From contig CALHBZ010000285.1 of the NCBI GenBank assembly GCA_937930605.1, forward strand, positions 1 through 24,276: a stretch of 24,276 nt of DNA, read 5' to 3'. Position 1 is the first letter of the stretch; the number at the start of each line of letters is the position of its first letter. The notes under the pieces are model-generated. The model had not been told where the DNA came from and searched no databases. It saw only the letters and a list, made by a program, of their open reading frames with translations. The stretch comes from Streptococcus oralis (lineage in GTDB: Bacteria; Bacillota; Bacilli; Lactobacillales; Streptococcaceae). Below are positions 1-8,759 of this stretch, in pieces. Position numbers and translations under genes: made by a program.

Positions 1-646
1 TGTAGAAGAACTGATAGACTTTACTCTTGCGAAATTGACTCCAAGCCATGATAGCTGAAGCTTCCATGTCGACCACTTGAGCTCCAGCAGCCAAGCGACG
101 CTTGACCTTATCAGGCGTTTCCCGATAAAAGGCATCAGTCGTCCAAGACTTGGTGCGGATATGCTCAATATCGTGCTTGTCAAAGATGGATTCCAGCTTA
201 ATCAACAGGGATTCATCATAGGAGATTTCGTCACCCGGTGGGGCATAGTGATAGCTAGTGCCTTCATCTCGCAATGCAGCTGCAGGCAGGATAATCTTGT
301 CCGCCTCAATTGAGCGGTCCAAAACACCACAGGAACCTAGAATGATGAAATTATTGAAGCCTCTAGCCGCTAATTCCTCCAGTTGGCCAATCACTGATGG
401 AGCTCCAATAAGTGCCGTCATAACCGCAACTTGATTTCCATCACATTTATATACATACCATGGAAATTGTCCGTTAAGATTTTTTAAATAGCCTCCTTGA
501 TAGGCATCTTCTGACTCAATCAAACGTTGTAGAATTTCTCCGTTAAAGGACAGGATGATAGTTTCACAAATCTCACCCTTGTCCATCATCTGCCTATCTG
601 TCGGTTCAATAACTCCAGCTACATCTTCAAATTCCTCTAATAGCAT
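1..646 (-). CDS. Nucleoside phosphorylase (uridine/purine family), 3' end missing
   Basis: This gene runs off the left edge: about 215 residues are present with no stop. I translated it by hand from the minus strand. It reads as a PNP/UDP family phosphorylase: a glycine-containing phosphate-site segment ILGSCGVL, a central AAALRDEGTSYHYAPPG stretch, and VDMEASAIMAW, which matches the conserved Met-Glu ribose-binding motif of the family. Such enzymes split nucleosides with phosphate into base and ribose-1-phosphate for cytoplasmic salvage. The ATG at 646 follows an in-frame TGA 18 bases upstream; the ribosome site (AAAGAGAA) is weak. It lies 174 bases downstream of cysE on the same strand. Whether the substrate is uridine or a purine nucleoside cannot be told from this part. 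Confidence 0.85.
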   Translation of the reverse strand, partial: MLLEEFEDVAGVIEPTDRQMMDKGEICETIILSFNGEILQRLIESEDAYQGGYLKNLNGQFPWYVYKCDGNQVAVMTALIGAPSVIGQLEELAARGFNNFIILGSCGVLDRSIEADKIILPAAALRDEGTSYHYAPPGDEISYDESLLIKLESIFDKHDIEHIRTKSWTTDAFYRETPDKVKRRLAAGAQVVDMEASAIMAWSQFRKSKVYQFFY

Positions 647-820
647 AAGTTCTCTTTCTTTAAGCTTTCAGCAAATCCACCTTCATCTTTTCTATGCAGC
701 GCAACTTGATCTCATCTTTTCAGCTTCACTTATAGTGGGCCTATTAAGTTACAGTTTGCTAAAACACTCCTTGGCAAGACCTCCTAAAGTATCTTGTTAG
801 CTGTCCAAAATTGGCCTTTC

Positions 821-1438
821 TTAAAGCTCCGACGAATGGTGGCTGGCTTCGCGGGCATGCTCCAGCTTATCCAAATAATATTCTCGCTGTTCTTCCACCT
901 CGTGGATGGTTGGCTCATCTTTCCGACCATGAACACGCACGATCTTAGCCGGAATTCCAACTACGGTCACATCACTAGGCACATCCGCCACGACAACTGC
1001 CCCCGCCCCAACTTTGGCATTTTCGCCAATCTCCACTGGGCCAATAACTTGAGCATGAGCAGAGATAAGAGCTCCTCGACGGACAGTCGGGTGGCGTTTC
1101 CCAGTATCTTTGCCAGTCCCTCCTAGGGTCACCCCATGATACAAGAGCACTCCCTTTTCAACGCTTGCCGTTTCACCGATAACAAGCCCGCCACCATGGT
1201 CAATGAAGACCCCAGACTCAATCTGAGCGCCAGGATGAATCTCAATCTGGGTCCAGAAACGCCAGAATTGACTGTGCATGCGCGCCAGCAGCTTAAAGCC
1301 TCTCTTCCAGAGGAAATGAGAAAGACGGTGGGCTGCCAAGGCCTTGACACCTGGATAGGTCAGGATAACCTCCAGCGAAGTACGAGCAGCTGGATCATTT
1401 TCTTTTACAATCTCAATGGCTTCTTTCCACCAGCCCAT
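821..1438 (-). CDS. cysE: Serine O-acetyltransferase
   Basis: CysE (205 residues) transfers acetyl from acetyl-CoA to L-serine, giving O-acetylserine, the committed cytoplasmic step of cysteine synthesis. The N-terminal helical part (about 1-65) is followed by a left-handed beta-helix of hexapeptide repeats (about 66-165). Visible motifs are IHPGAQIESGVFIDHGGG, VIGETASVEKGVLLYHGVTLGGTGK and RHPTVRRGALISAHAQVIG, holding the family's active-site Asp-His and CoA-loop residues. The length is short compared with the roughly 270 residues of enterobacterial CysE but usual for Firmicutes. The ATG at 1438 has AAAGGAGA upstream. The gene follows pnp on the same strand after 88 bases that hold a hairpin. 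pnp-cysE adjacency is also known in pneumococcus. Confidence 0.95.
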   Translation of the reverse strand: MGWWKEAIEIVKENDPAARTSLEVILTYPGVKALAAHRLSHFLWKRGFKLLARMHSQFWRFWTQIEIHPGAQIESGVFIDHGGGLVIGETASVEKGVLLYHGVTLGGTGKDTGKRHPTVRRGALISAHAQVIGPVEIGENAKVGAGAVVVADVPSDVTVVGIPAKIVRVHGRKDEPTIHEVEEQREYYLDKLEHAREASHHSSEL

Positions 1439-1464
1439 CTTCTTCTCCTTTCATTAGGTAAAAT

Positions 1465-1522
1465 AAGGGAGCAGGCCCTACACATAGAAATTTGTAAGGT
1501 AATCGAGCCTGATCACTCCCTT
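1465..1522 (-). terminator. Bulged hairpin between pnp and cysE, possible attenuator or processing site
   Basis: Read on the minus strand, AAGGGAG then a 4-base bulge then CAGGC (1522-1507) pairs with GCCTG-CTCCCTT (1476-1465). That gives 12 base pairs around a loop of about 30 bases, followed by ATTTT. It could be a leaky terminator after pnp or an RNA processing element. The T-run is short, so complete termination is doubtful. Confidence 0.45.
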
Positions 1523-1526
1523 TTCA

Positions 1527-3725
1527 TTATTCTTCTGATTTAGCTTTAGGGGCTTCTTCATGTTTCTTATGAGAATGCCCTTTTTCCTGATGTTTATCGT
1601 GGTCTCTCTTTGGCTTGTCAGGCTTAGGCGGACGTGGCAAGAGAGCTTTCATAGAGGCATCTACACGGCCTTTTTCGTCAATCTTAATGACCTTAACATC
1701 AACAAAATCACCAATTTGTACTAAGTCTTCGACATTGTTGGTTCGAGTCCAAGCCATTTCAGAAATGTGAACTAGAGCATCCGTCTTGTCAAAGAGATTG
1801 ACAAAGGCACCGAATTTCTCAATCCGAACAACCTTGGCATGGTAGACTTCATCCACTTTAGCTTCACGAACCAAACCAGCAATGATTTCTTTGGCACGGT
1901 TAATAGCCGCTTGATCGCTAGAGTAGATAGATACATTTCCTTCTTCGTCGATGTCAATCTTAACACCTGTTTCAGCGATAATCTTATCGATGGTTTCTCC
2001 ACCCTTACCGATGACAATCTTGATCTTGTCCACATCAATCTTGATGGTGTCAATTTTCGGAGCAGTTGGAGCCAACTCAGGCCGTGGAGCTGGAATCGTC
2101 GCTTCAATCAAGTCTAGGATTTCAAAACGAGCTTTCTTAGCCTGAGCCAGAGCTTCTGTCAGGATTTCTGCTGTAATTCCTTCAATCTTGATATCCATCT
2201 GTAGAGCTGTAATCCCTTCGCGGGTACCAGCCACCTTAAAGTCCATATCGCCAAAATGGTCTTCCAAACCTTGAATGTCCGTCAGAACCGTGTAGTTGCT
2301 GCCATCTGAAATCAAGCCCATAGCAATTCCGGCAACCGGTGCCTTAATCGGCACACCACCTGCCATCAGAGCCAAAGTGCCCGCACAGATAGAGGCTTGG
2401 GAGGAAGAACCGTTTGACTCCAAGACTTCTGCTACCAGACGGATAGCGTAAGGAAACTCTTCCAAGCTAGGCAAGACTTGCTCCAAGGCACGTTCCCCAA
2501 GAGCACCGTGTCCAATTTCACGACGACCAGGAGCCCCATAACGACCTGTCTCACCGACAGAATATTGCGGGAAGTTATAGTGGTGCATGAAGCGTTTCTT
2601 GTATTCCGGATCCAAGCCGTCTACAATCTGCGTTTCCCCCATCGGAGCCAAAGTCAAGACTGAAAGGGCTTGCGTTTGCCCGCGAGTGAAGAGACCAGAA
2701 CCGTGTACACGAGGAAGGAAGTCAACAACCGCATCCAAAGGACGGATTTCATCGACCTTACGACCGTCAGGGCGAACCTTATCTTCGGTAATCAAACGGC
2801 GCACTTCAGCATGCTCCATTTGCTCCAAGATTTCAGCCACGTCACGCATAATACGATCGAATTCTTCGTGGTCCGCATATTTTTCTTCATAGACTGCTGT
2901 GACTTGGTCTTTGACAGCCTGAGTTGCTGCTTCACGCGCCAGCTTTTCTTCCACCTGAACAGCCTTTTGTAAGTCACTGTTGTAGGCTGCGACAATCTCT
3001 GCTTGCAGTTCTTCATCAACATGCAGCAATTCCACTTCAGCTTTTTCCTTGCCGACCGCCGCAACGATTTCTTCTTGGAAGGCAATTAATTCTTTGACCG
3101 CTTCGTGCCCTTTGAGAAGAGCTTCCAGCATGACATCTTCAGACAGCTCCTTAGCTCCAGACTCTACCATGTTAATAGCCTCTTTGGTACCAGCCACTGT
3201 CAGTTCCAAAAGTGAAACTTCTTTTTGTTCCTTGCTAGGGTTGATGATGAATTCACCGTCTATATAGCCGACCTGAACTCCTGCGATAGGGCCATTAAAA
3301 GGAATATCTGAGATAGAGAGAGCCAGAGAGCTACCGAACATAGCGGCCATTTGAGGCGAAGCATCTTCATCATAAGAAAGAACAGTATTGATAACCTGAA
3401 CTTCATTGCGGAAGCCTTCCGCAAACATAGGGCGAATCGGACGGTCAATCAAACGAGCCGTCAAAGTCGCATCTGTTGACGGACGACCTTCCCGTTTCAT
3501 AAAGCCGCCAGGGTATTTCCCAGCCGCATACATTTTTTCCTCATAGTTGACCTGCAATGGGAAAAAGTCACCCGTAGCCATCTTTTTGGACATGGTTGCC
3601 GCAGTTAAGACGGTACTTTCTCCATATCGAACAACGGCGCTGCCATTTGCCTGCTTTGCAACCTGACCGGTTTCAACTACCAACTCACGGCCTGCAAAAA
3701 CGGTTTTAAAAACTTGTTTTGTCAT
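1527..3725 (-). CDS. pnp: Polyribonucleotide nucleotidyltransferase (PNPase)
   Basis: PNPase (732 residues) is a trimeric 3'-5' exoribonuclease that degrades RNA with phosphate and can run in reverse to add tails. The expected domain order is visible: first RNase PH-like domain (about 1-140, with FMKREGRPS and [10 protein letters not shown]), alpha-helical linker (145-300), second RNase PH domain (about 310-545, with [13 protein letters not shown] and [15 protein letters not shown]), KH domain (about 555-615, GKGG loop) and S1 domain (about 620-690). The tail is rich in Lys, His, Pro and Glu. Length and motifs indicate a complete protein. The ATG at 3725 has AAGGAG upstream. Unlike many bacteria, rpsO is not directly upstream; a separate promoter and a folded leader precede the gene. 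cysE follows. Confidence 0.98.
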   Translation of the reverse strand: MTKQVFKTVFAGRELVVETGQVAKQANGSAVVRYGESTVLTAATMSKKMATGDFFPLQVNYEEKMYAAGKYPGGFMKREGRPSTDATLTARLIDRPIRPMFAEGFRNEVQVINTVLSYDEDASPQMAAMFGSSLALSISDIPFNGPIAGVQVGYIDGEFIINPSKEQKEVSLLELTVAGTKEAINMVESGAKELSEDVMLEALLKGHEAVKELIAFQEEIVAAVGKEKAEVELLHVDEELQAEIVAAYNSDLQKAVQVEEKLAREAATQAVKDQVTAVYEEKYADHEEFDRIMRDVAEILEQMEHAEVRRLITEDKVRPDGRKVDEIRPLDAVVDFLPRVHGSGLFTRGQTQALSVLTLAPMGETQIVDGLDPEYKKRFMHHYNFPQYSVGETGRYGAPGRREIGHGALGERALEQVLPSLEEFPYAIRLVAEVLESNGSSSQASICAGTLALMAGGVPIKAPVAGIAMGLISDGSNYTVLTDIQGLEDHFGDMDFKVAGTREGITALQMDIKIEGITAEILTEALAQAKKARFEILDLIEATIPAPRPELAPTAPKIDTIKIDVDKIKIVIGKGGETIDKIIAETGVKIDIDEEGNVSIYSSDQAAINRAKEIIAGLVREAKVDEVYHAKVVRIEKFGAFVNLFDKTDALVHISEMAWTRTNNVEDLVQIGDFVDVKVIKIDEKGRVDASMKALLPRPPKPDKPKRDHDKHQEKGHSHKKHEEAPKAKSEE

Positions 3726-3739
3726 AAAGACTCCTTGCC

Positions 3740-3751
3740 GAGCATATGCTC
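3740..3751 (-). repeat. Perfect 12-bp palindrome beside the pnp ribosome site
   Basis: GAGCATATGCTC is fully self-complementary and lies 4 bases upstream of the AAGGAG ribosome site of pnp. It could be a protein site or a minor hairpin that affects ribosome access. No function is established. Confidence 0.4.
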
Positions 3752-3790
3752 AAATTTTTTCATACGCCTTGGCTACAAAGATCAAGATAT

Positions 3791-3870
3791 TAAGACCGTC
3801 AAAAGCTCAGAGCATAATCACAGCTGACAACTAACCTTCTCAGCATTTTAGCTTTGATATCATGGTCTTA
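3791..3870 (-). promoter_or_regulatory. Long stem-loop at the 5' end of the pnp transcript
   Basis: On the minus strand TAAGACC (3870-3864) pairs perfectly with GGTCTTA (3797-3791). Further in, TCAAAGCT (3857-3850) pairs with AGCTTTTGA (3807-3799) with one bulged base. An inner GCTGA/TCAGC pairing is also possible. The stem would begin within a base or two of the start site predicted from the -10 box at 3878-3883. The E. coli pnp leader is likewise a long stem cut by RNase III and used for autoregulation; a parallel role here is inference only. Confidence 0.5.
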
Positions 3871-3877
3871 GTAGTTT

Positions 3878-3883
3878 ATTATA
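3878..3883 (-). promoter_or_regulatory. pnp promoter, -10 box
   Basis: A consensus TATAAT on the minus strand lies about 150 bases upstream of the pnp start and downstream of the terminator at 3939-3967. No good -35 box stands at 16-18 bases; TTGATA is present but only 12 bases away. A start site near 3871 is predicted. Confidence 0.5.
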
Positions 3884-3938
3884 TCCTCATCTTTGTATCA
3901 AGCACGTACAGACCCTATTTTACCACAATTTCAGCCAA

Positions 3939-3967
3939 AAGAAAAAGGCTTTGAGAGCCTTTTTCTT
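3939..3967 (-). terminator. Terminator after the wall-anchored protein gene
   Basis: A perfect 12-bp inverted repeat (AAGAAAAAGGCT / AGCCTTTTTCTT) with a 5-base loop ends in T-rich sequence on the minus strand. It lies about 55 bases past the stop of the 4021-6675 gene and separates that unit from pnp. Confidence 0.8.
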
Positions 3968-4020
3968 GAAACATTTATATTTGCTTTTATTCAAATCATT
4001 TATTACTGAGTTGCCTAATT

Positions 4021-6675
4021 TCAATATTTTGATTCTCGCTTACGCTTCAACCCTACAAAACCTAAAACCGCCATTGCAATGCCCATAAGCCCAAGAGTGC
4101 TTACAGAATCACCAGTAGAAGGTAATTTTTTAGTATCTGTTTGTTTTACATGAGTAGCAATTGGCGTCGTTGCTCTCTTAGTTACAATCGGAACTTCCAC
4201 TTTGCTGTGGAATGTTTCATGGCGAATAACTTCATTACGATGGTTTCCTTCTTCATGATGAATATGTTCTTGTTCCCAGCGGATTGAATATTCTAATTCT
4301 CTTGATCTAACAAATTTTTTATAGGATTCTAAAACACGTTTGTAATCTTCTTGAGCAACTTTATTTTTTGATTTTAAAATCTCTAATTTAGCGATTTCAG
4401 CTTCTAATTTTTCTTTTGCTTCAGTCGTTTTTACTTTAGCTTCTGTCAAGATTTTTTCAGCTTCTTCAAGTTTCACAGGTGCATTTTTAAGCAATTCCAG
4501 ATAAGCTTTCGCTTCTTTAACCGCTTGTTCTGCTTCTTTAACTACTTCTTTGATACGTTCAACTCTTTGTTTGGTTTCTATAATCGCAAGTCCTTTTTCT
4601 GTCAAATCATTTTCTGCATTAGTTGCTTCTTTAAGAGCTGTTTTTAAAGCTCCTTCTTGAGCAATTAATCTAGATTTAGCATTTTTTAATTCAACTTCGC
4701 GCTGCTCACGAATTTGTTGCAAGTTGTTAAGATTTGATTTAGTAGTTACTAGTTCAGCTTTGGCTTTTTCAAGAGCTTCCGCCGTTTCATCAATCTTTGC
4801 TTGAGCAGACGGGCTTTGTTCCTTAACGGCAAGTGCATCATTATAAGTTTTTTGAGCTTTTGCAATGGCGTTATTTGCAGCGTTAAGTGCTGTCTGCGCA
4901 TTTTCTTGAGCTTTTTGAGCAGCTACTAATGCTGTTTCACCATCTTGGACTGCTGATTCAGTTTTTGCTTTGTTAGCTTTAGCTTTTTCAAGAGCTTTTT
5001 CTGCTACAGACAAACCTGTGTTTTGTTTTAATGCGTTTTCAGCATCTTGGTCGGTGTTTTTGTAGTTTGATGCAAGAGGAGCTGTGCCCAAAACGTATTT
5101 TGGAATTTTGATGATGTTGACAGAACCTGTGCTGACAGCAACACCTGTACCTGCACCGTTTGCGTTTGGATCAAGCAAGTGTTTTGCGTGACCATTGGCA
5201 GATCTTGTATCTTCAAGCATCATTTTGCGAATGTTGTCTGCGATATCTTGTTTTAGAGTCATCATGGTATAACCGTTACGGTTTTCTTGATGCCATACGG
5301 GTAATAATCCACCAAGTGATTCACTAACTTTGTATTTGCTAAGAACATCGTATTGGTGGCCCCAGTTTTTCGCAAAGTTGAACTTGTCGGGAGTGCCTCC
5401 ATTTGCAGCGTAAAAGGCACTGTATTCGTCAGCAACTTTTTGAGCTAAGGTTTGACCTTGATCTGTCAACTTAATGGTCGAGAGGACCTTACTTGGGTCA
5501 CGATGAGTCCAGTATTGAGTTTGAATGTCATTCATCATTTGAGCGACGAATTCGGCAATTTCACGACGTTGGGCATTGGTCATATTTGCAAGATCAACCT
5601 TGTCGGCATTTGAGCCGATTGGAGGCATGTCGTAGTCAGATGCGTTGTTTTTCGGTTGTGCATCTAAAAATCGTTTTTGGTTTGCTTCAAACCATGCAAG
5701 ATCATTGATGTCATGTTGAGCATAGTCTTTTGGAATGACGATTTGACGCAATTTACGATCTTGTTCAAATTTTTTAAGAACAAGGTCGTAGGCAGCTTGT
5801 GCATCTGTAAGTGCTTTTTTAGCATTTTCAATTTCAGATTGAGCTGCATCTAACCTAGCCTTCATCTCTTCAAGAACTTTTTCTTTAGATCCAACCTTTG
5901 CTTTGGCATCTTCGAGACTTTGTTCAAGAGCAAAAATATTCTTCTCAGTTTTTAGCTTATCTAGAGCTGATTTTCTTTCGTCTATTTTTACTTGACGCTC
6001 TGCATCAAATTCTTTAGCACGAGTCAGTTCAGCTTGAGCTGCTTTATATATAGTTTCAGCCTCTTTAAGCTTATTGCCTGCAATATTTACTATCTCTTGA
6101 GCTTTTGTCAAAGTTGTTTCTTCTAAACTACGCTCAGCTTTCTTAACTCTTTCCTTAGCTAATTCTACTTTTGCTTTCTCAGCTTCAACTTTTTTAGTAG
6201 CAACTTCATAATTTTCTCTTGACTCAGATTCTATTTTTTCAGCTGACTTCTCATTTCCTTCAGCTTTCTTCAATTCTTCTTCAGCAATTTTCACCCCTTC
6301 TTCTTTAATTTTAATAACATCTTCAGCTTTTGAAATATTTTCAGGGGTTGCTTTTTCTGCAATTTCTTTTGTTTTAGCGTATGTTTCAGTAGCTATTTTT
6401 TCAGTAGTTTCAGCTTCCTTAACTTTTTGATTGATCTCACTTACAACTTGTTCCTGCTCAGTAACAGTTTTAGCTGTTTCATCGGCATTTGCCTTTGCCA
6501 TATCAACTGTTTCTTTTGTAGTTTCAGCAATTTTATCCTCATTTGAAACACTCATCGGTGTTTTAGCCTGTGGTTGAGACACACTCGTCTCATCGGCCTT
6601 CACAGTTGATGATAGCCCCACTGTAGCAATAATAGCAGCACCGATAATAATACCTTGTTTTGTTGATTTATTCAT
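4021..6675 (-). CDS. LPXTG wall-anchored coiled-coil protein with Sec10/PgrA-like core domain
   Basis: This 884-residue surface protein is exported and covalently fixed to peptidoglycan. It has an N-terminal signal peptide (1-27), a long heptad-rich Ala/Glu/Lys coiled coil (about 45-305) and a globular core (about 310-545). A second coiled coil (about 550-795) is followed by a His-rich strip (804-823) and the sortase signal LPSTG (851-855) with a hydrophobic segment and the KRKRESKY tail. The core, with GHAKHLLDPN and IIKIPKYVLG, resembles the surface-exclusion domain of enterococcal Sec10/PgrA proteins by memory of that family. The N-terminus lacks a clear YSIRK motif. The start has GGAGGGGG about 11 bases upstream, a wide gap. 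It is last in a run of three minus-strand envelope genes. No plasmid genes accompany it, so a conjugation role is doubtful; adhesion or cell-surface interaction is equally possible. Confidence 0.88.
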   Translation of the reverse strand: MNKSTKQGIIIGAAIIATVGLSSTVKADETSVSQPQAKTPMSVSNEDKIAETTKETVDMAKANADETAKTVTEQEQVVSEINQKVKEAETTEKIATETYAKTKEIAEKATPENISKAEDVIKIKEEGVKIAEEELKKAEGNEKSAEKIESESRENYEVATKKVEAEKAKVELAKERVKKAERSLEETTLTKAQEIVNIAGNKLKEAETIYKAAQAELTRAKEFDAERQVKIDERKSALDKLKTEKNIFALEQSLEDAKAKVGSKEKVLEEMKARLDAAQSEIENAKKALTDAQAAYDLVLKKFEQDRKLRQIVIPKDYAQHDINDLAWFEANQKRFLDAQPKNNASDYDMPPIGSNADKVDLANMTNAQRREIAEFVAQMMNDIQTQYWTHRDPSKVLSTIKLTDQGQTLAQKVADEYSAFYAANGGTPDKFNFAKNWGHQYDVLSKYKVSESLGGLLPVWHQENRNGYTMMTLKQDIADNIRKMMLEDTRSANGHAKHLLDPNANGAGTGVAVSTGSVNIIKIPKYVLGTAPLASNYKNTDQDAENALKQNTGLSVAEKALEKAKANKAKTESAVQDGETALVAAQKAQENAQTALNAANNAIAKAQKTYNDALAVKEQSPSAQAKIDETAEALEKAKAELVTTKSNLNNLQQIREQREVELKNAKSRLIAQEGALKTALKEATNAENDLTEKGLAIIETKQRVERIKEVVKEAEQAVKEAKAYLELLKNAPVKLEEAEKILTEAKVKTTEAKEKLEAEIAKLEILKSKNKVAQEDYKRVLESYKKFVRSRELEYSIRWEQEHIHHEEGNHRNEVIRHETFHSKVEVPIVTKRATTPIATHVKQTDTKKLPSTGDSVSTLGLMGIAMAVLGFVGLKRKRESKY

Positions 6676-6745
6676 AATTTAAAGAACCCCCTCCGAATGA
6701 AATAGATTAAAATTTATGTAGTTCATATAAACATATCAAAGAAAA

Positions 6746-7636
6746 TCAATCTTCCTCTATAACATTTTTTGTTCCAATTTTATCAAGGCCAAAACTTATT
6801 TTTTTCTTGACAAGTTGTCTACTCAATAGCATATTCTCAGTTCTAATACCTACCCATTGTTCCCCAGAAATGATATATGGCATACTTTCATAAGTTGGTG
6901 TAGCTTGAAATTTTGTATCAACATAATCTGCTTTTTTGATTTCATTTTCAACTGCCGCTTTTGTCCATTCAAAATCCACACTAATATCTAGTATATCCAC
7001 ATATGGCATATGAATCAAACTCTCTTGGAATACATAATTACCTGATGAATCAGTCCAAACATTTGATTTCAACTTGATATCTGAGTTTGGTTTCCTAAAT
7101 TGTTTATAAGTTAAATTCGAATAAAATTCTCTTGCTGCTTTATAATTTTCAATAGATCTTTGGCCATAATCTTCATCATCTTTTCCAGAACTTATATTTT
7201 CCTCTGATAATTTTATCCCCTCATTAGCAGCATTAATTTTTTTCTCTTTTCTCTGTTCAAAATATTTCTCATCATATTCTTGGGCAATTTTTAGAATTTC
7301 TTCATCAGATTTGGATTTTAGAGCTGATAAAGTATTATCTTTATACCCTTTTAGAATATACCTTGTCATTTTCCCCTTTTCAATTATGTATACTGCTTTA
7401 ACCTCAGAATTTTTATTGACATCACTACCTGAAATTCCATACAAAATCGTTTTAGGGGTGCTATTGAAAAATTCAATTATTCCAACACTCTCCATTTCGT
7501 TCATTAACTCTGTACCAGTCTTGTTGCCTGAAACTTTAGTATCTTCCTGTAGTGTAGGTTGATTCTCATGATTGGATGTGCACCCACCAATGACGAATAT
7601 GCTAGAGCATAACAATAAATATAACTTTTTATTCAT
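6746..7636 (-). CDS. Putative lipoprotein of unknown function
   Basis: This 296-residue protein begins with a lipoprotein signal: MNKK, a hydrophobic run and the lipobox IGGC with Cys19 as the lipid-bearing residue. The mature part is polar and rich in Lys, Glu and Asn, with helical charged segments in the middle and a strand-like C-terminal part (FQATPTYESMPYIISGEQW). I do not recognise a family. The reading frame is open to 7690, but the ATG at 7636 is preferred: AGGAAGG sits 8 bases upstream and the signal peptide starts there. The earlier start would overlap the upstream gene and bury the signal. It lies 22 bases after the membrane protein gene and 70 before the LPXTG gene. Base composition is clearly AT-rich compared with pnp and pepF. 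Confidence 0.8.
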   Translation of the reverse strand: MNKKLYLLLCSSIFVIGGCTSNHENQPTLQEDTKVSGNKTGTELMNEMESVGIIEFFNSTPKTILYGISGSDVNKNSEVKAVYIIEKGKMTRYILKGYKDNTLSALKSKSDEEILKIAQEYDEKYFEQRKEKKINAANEGIKLSEENISSGKDDEDYGQRSIENYKAAREFYSNLTYKQFRKPNSDIKLKSNVWTDSSGNYVFQESLIHMPYVDILDISVDFEWTKAAVENEIKKADYVDTKFQATPTYESMPYIISGEQWVGIRTENMLLSRQLVKKKISFGLDKIGTKNVIEED

Positions 7637-7658
7637 AATCATTTCCTTCCTAAATCTT

Positions 7659-8624
7659 TCATCTTCCATGACGAATATTCTCAAGCTCATTTGTTACGGC
7701 ACGCGAGGCTGCAGCGGCCTCCTGTGTTTCTGCAATTTGACGTGCTCTTAAAATATTAGCATGTTCTTGAAGTCTAATCATTCTCTCCTGATTAATAATC
7801 TGTTCCTTTTCTAGTTCAAGCATTTCCATTTCAAATGCTCGACGTGCCGCTCTATCTAGATGAGTATCGTATAGATTTATTGCTTCTTTTATACTATCTG
7901 CTTTAAAATTATCAAACGCATGAATTAAGTACTCTACTGCGTCTAGAGCATAGTAATCTTTGGGATACCATCCTTGGCCAATCGCTAAAGCCTGATCACG
8001 AAACCTCTCCATTAATTGACCCTCTTGCTGATAGGCCAAATCTAATCTTTGATTTTCTGTAACTACTGCTTGATAGTCTCTTAAATGCTGTTCATTTTCA
8101 CTACGAATAGTCTTATTTGCAAGGGCAATCATTAAATCCAACTTATTTTGAATAATAAAATATGTCGCTACAACAGATAAGCCCAGTAAAATTATTGTTA
8201 TGGGATTAGGAGTCAGAAGTAAACGTAGTGGGAATACAAGTAAAATCCCTCCCATAATGAGTGTTGCTGGATATATCCAGCTATCTTTGGAACCTTTCAT
8301 ACGACGATACAATAAAAATAAGAATCCCGATATAAACAAAATCTCAAAGAAGAGGTCACTAAATAATCGATTTACAGCCCCGAACAATAAAACATATAAT
8401 AAATCTCCCAAAAGTATTGCAACACTTGAAAATACCATGACTGAAAATGCGATTTTAAAAGATTTATGAGATAACGTGTTATCACTGTATTCTTCTTGTT
8501 GAATTAATTTGGCAGTTCGCATTTGATTAACAAGTGCAACTTGACGTGAACGTGCCTGAATAAATCCCAGAATATTCTCACGAATTAACCCTAATTTTGA
8601 AACAATTTCTTCTCTTGTTTCCAT
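7659..8624 (-). CDS. Four-helix membrane protein with C-terminal coiled coil, unknown function
   Basis: This 321-residue protein has a short charged N-terminus, four predicted membrane segments (about residues 54-78, 80-100, 110-132 and 135-158) and a long cytoplasm-like helical tail (about 160-321) rich in Glu, Gln, Arg and Ala, ending ENIRHGR. The tail contains QGWYPKDYYALDAVEYLIHAFD, which looks like a small helical domain. I do not recognise the family. The ATG at 8624 is chosen because TAAAGGAGGT stands just upstream; the frame extends to a GTG at 8642 with no ribosome site of its own. It is first in the three-gene minus-strand envelope unit and probably sets its expression. Confidence 0.78.
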   Translation of the reverse strand: METREEIVSKLGLIRENILGFIQARSRQVALVNQMRTAKLIQQEEYSDNTLSHKSFKIAFSVMVFSSVAILLGDLLYVLLFGAVNRLFSDLFFEILFISGFLFLLYRRMKGSKDSWIYPATLIMGGILLVFPLRLLLTPNPITIILLGLSVVATYFIIQNKLDLMIALANKTIRSENEQHLRDYQAVVTENQRLDLAYQQEGQLMERFRDQALAIGQGWYPKDYYALDAVEYLIHAFDNFKADSIKEAINLYDTHLDRAARRAFEMEMLELEKEQIINQERMIRLQEHANILRARQIAETQEAAAASRAVTNELENIRHGR

Positions 8625-8707
8625 ATAAACCTCCTTTATCACTAACTAGCTGTATTTAACTAAAATTAAGAATATAGGCATTAATCTGATAATTGTTCAT
8701 GCAGCTC

Positions 8708-8736
8708 TTTATATTCTTTAAGGCTATTAGTGTTGA
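8708..8736 (-). promoter_or_regulatory. Candidate promoter of the envelope gene unit
   Basis: On the minus strand TCAACA (8736-8731), a 17-base spacer and TATAAA (8713-8708) lie about 85 bases before the ATG at 8624. The boxes match consensus at four and five positions. The upstream edge overlaps the palindrome at 8735-8759. Confidence 0.45.
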
Positions 8737-8759
8737 GTATTGCATGAAATGCAATACTC
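8735..8759. repeat. Perfect 11-bp inverted repeat, candidate operator
   Basis: GAGTATTGCAT and ATGCAATACTC are separated by GAA. There is no T-run on either side, so it is not an ordinary terminator. It touches the -35 box of the candidate promoter at 8708-8736. A second palindrome follows directly. An operator is the likeliest reading. Confidence 0.55.

Noticed and set aside
647..820. Possible gene remnant between cysE and the nucleoside phosphorylase
   Set aside because: One minus-strand frame gives GGLAKECFSKL followed by stops, but I cannot match it to a protein family and the stretch is too short to call a pseudogene.
4021..6675. Conjugation surface-exclusion role for the Sec10/PgrA-like protein
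   Set aside because: No relaxase, coupling protein, pilus or pheromone genes are in the window, and this core domain occurs on chromosomal streptococcal proteins, so only the domain likeness is reported.
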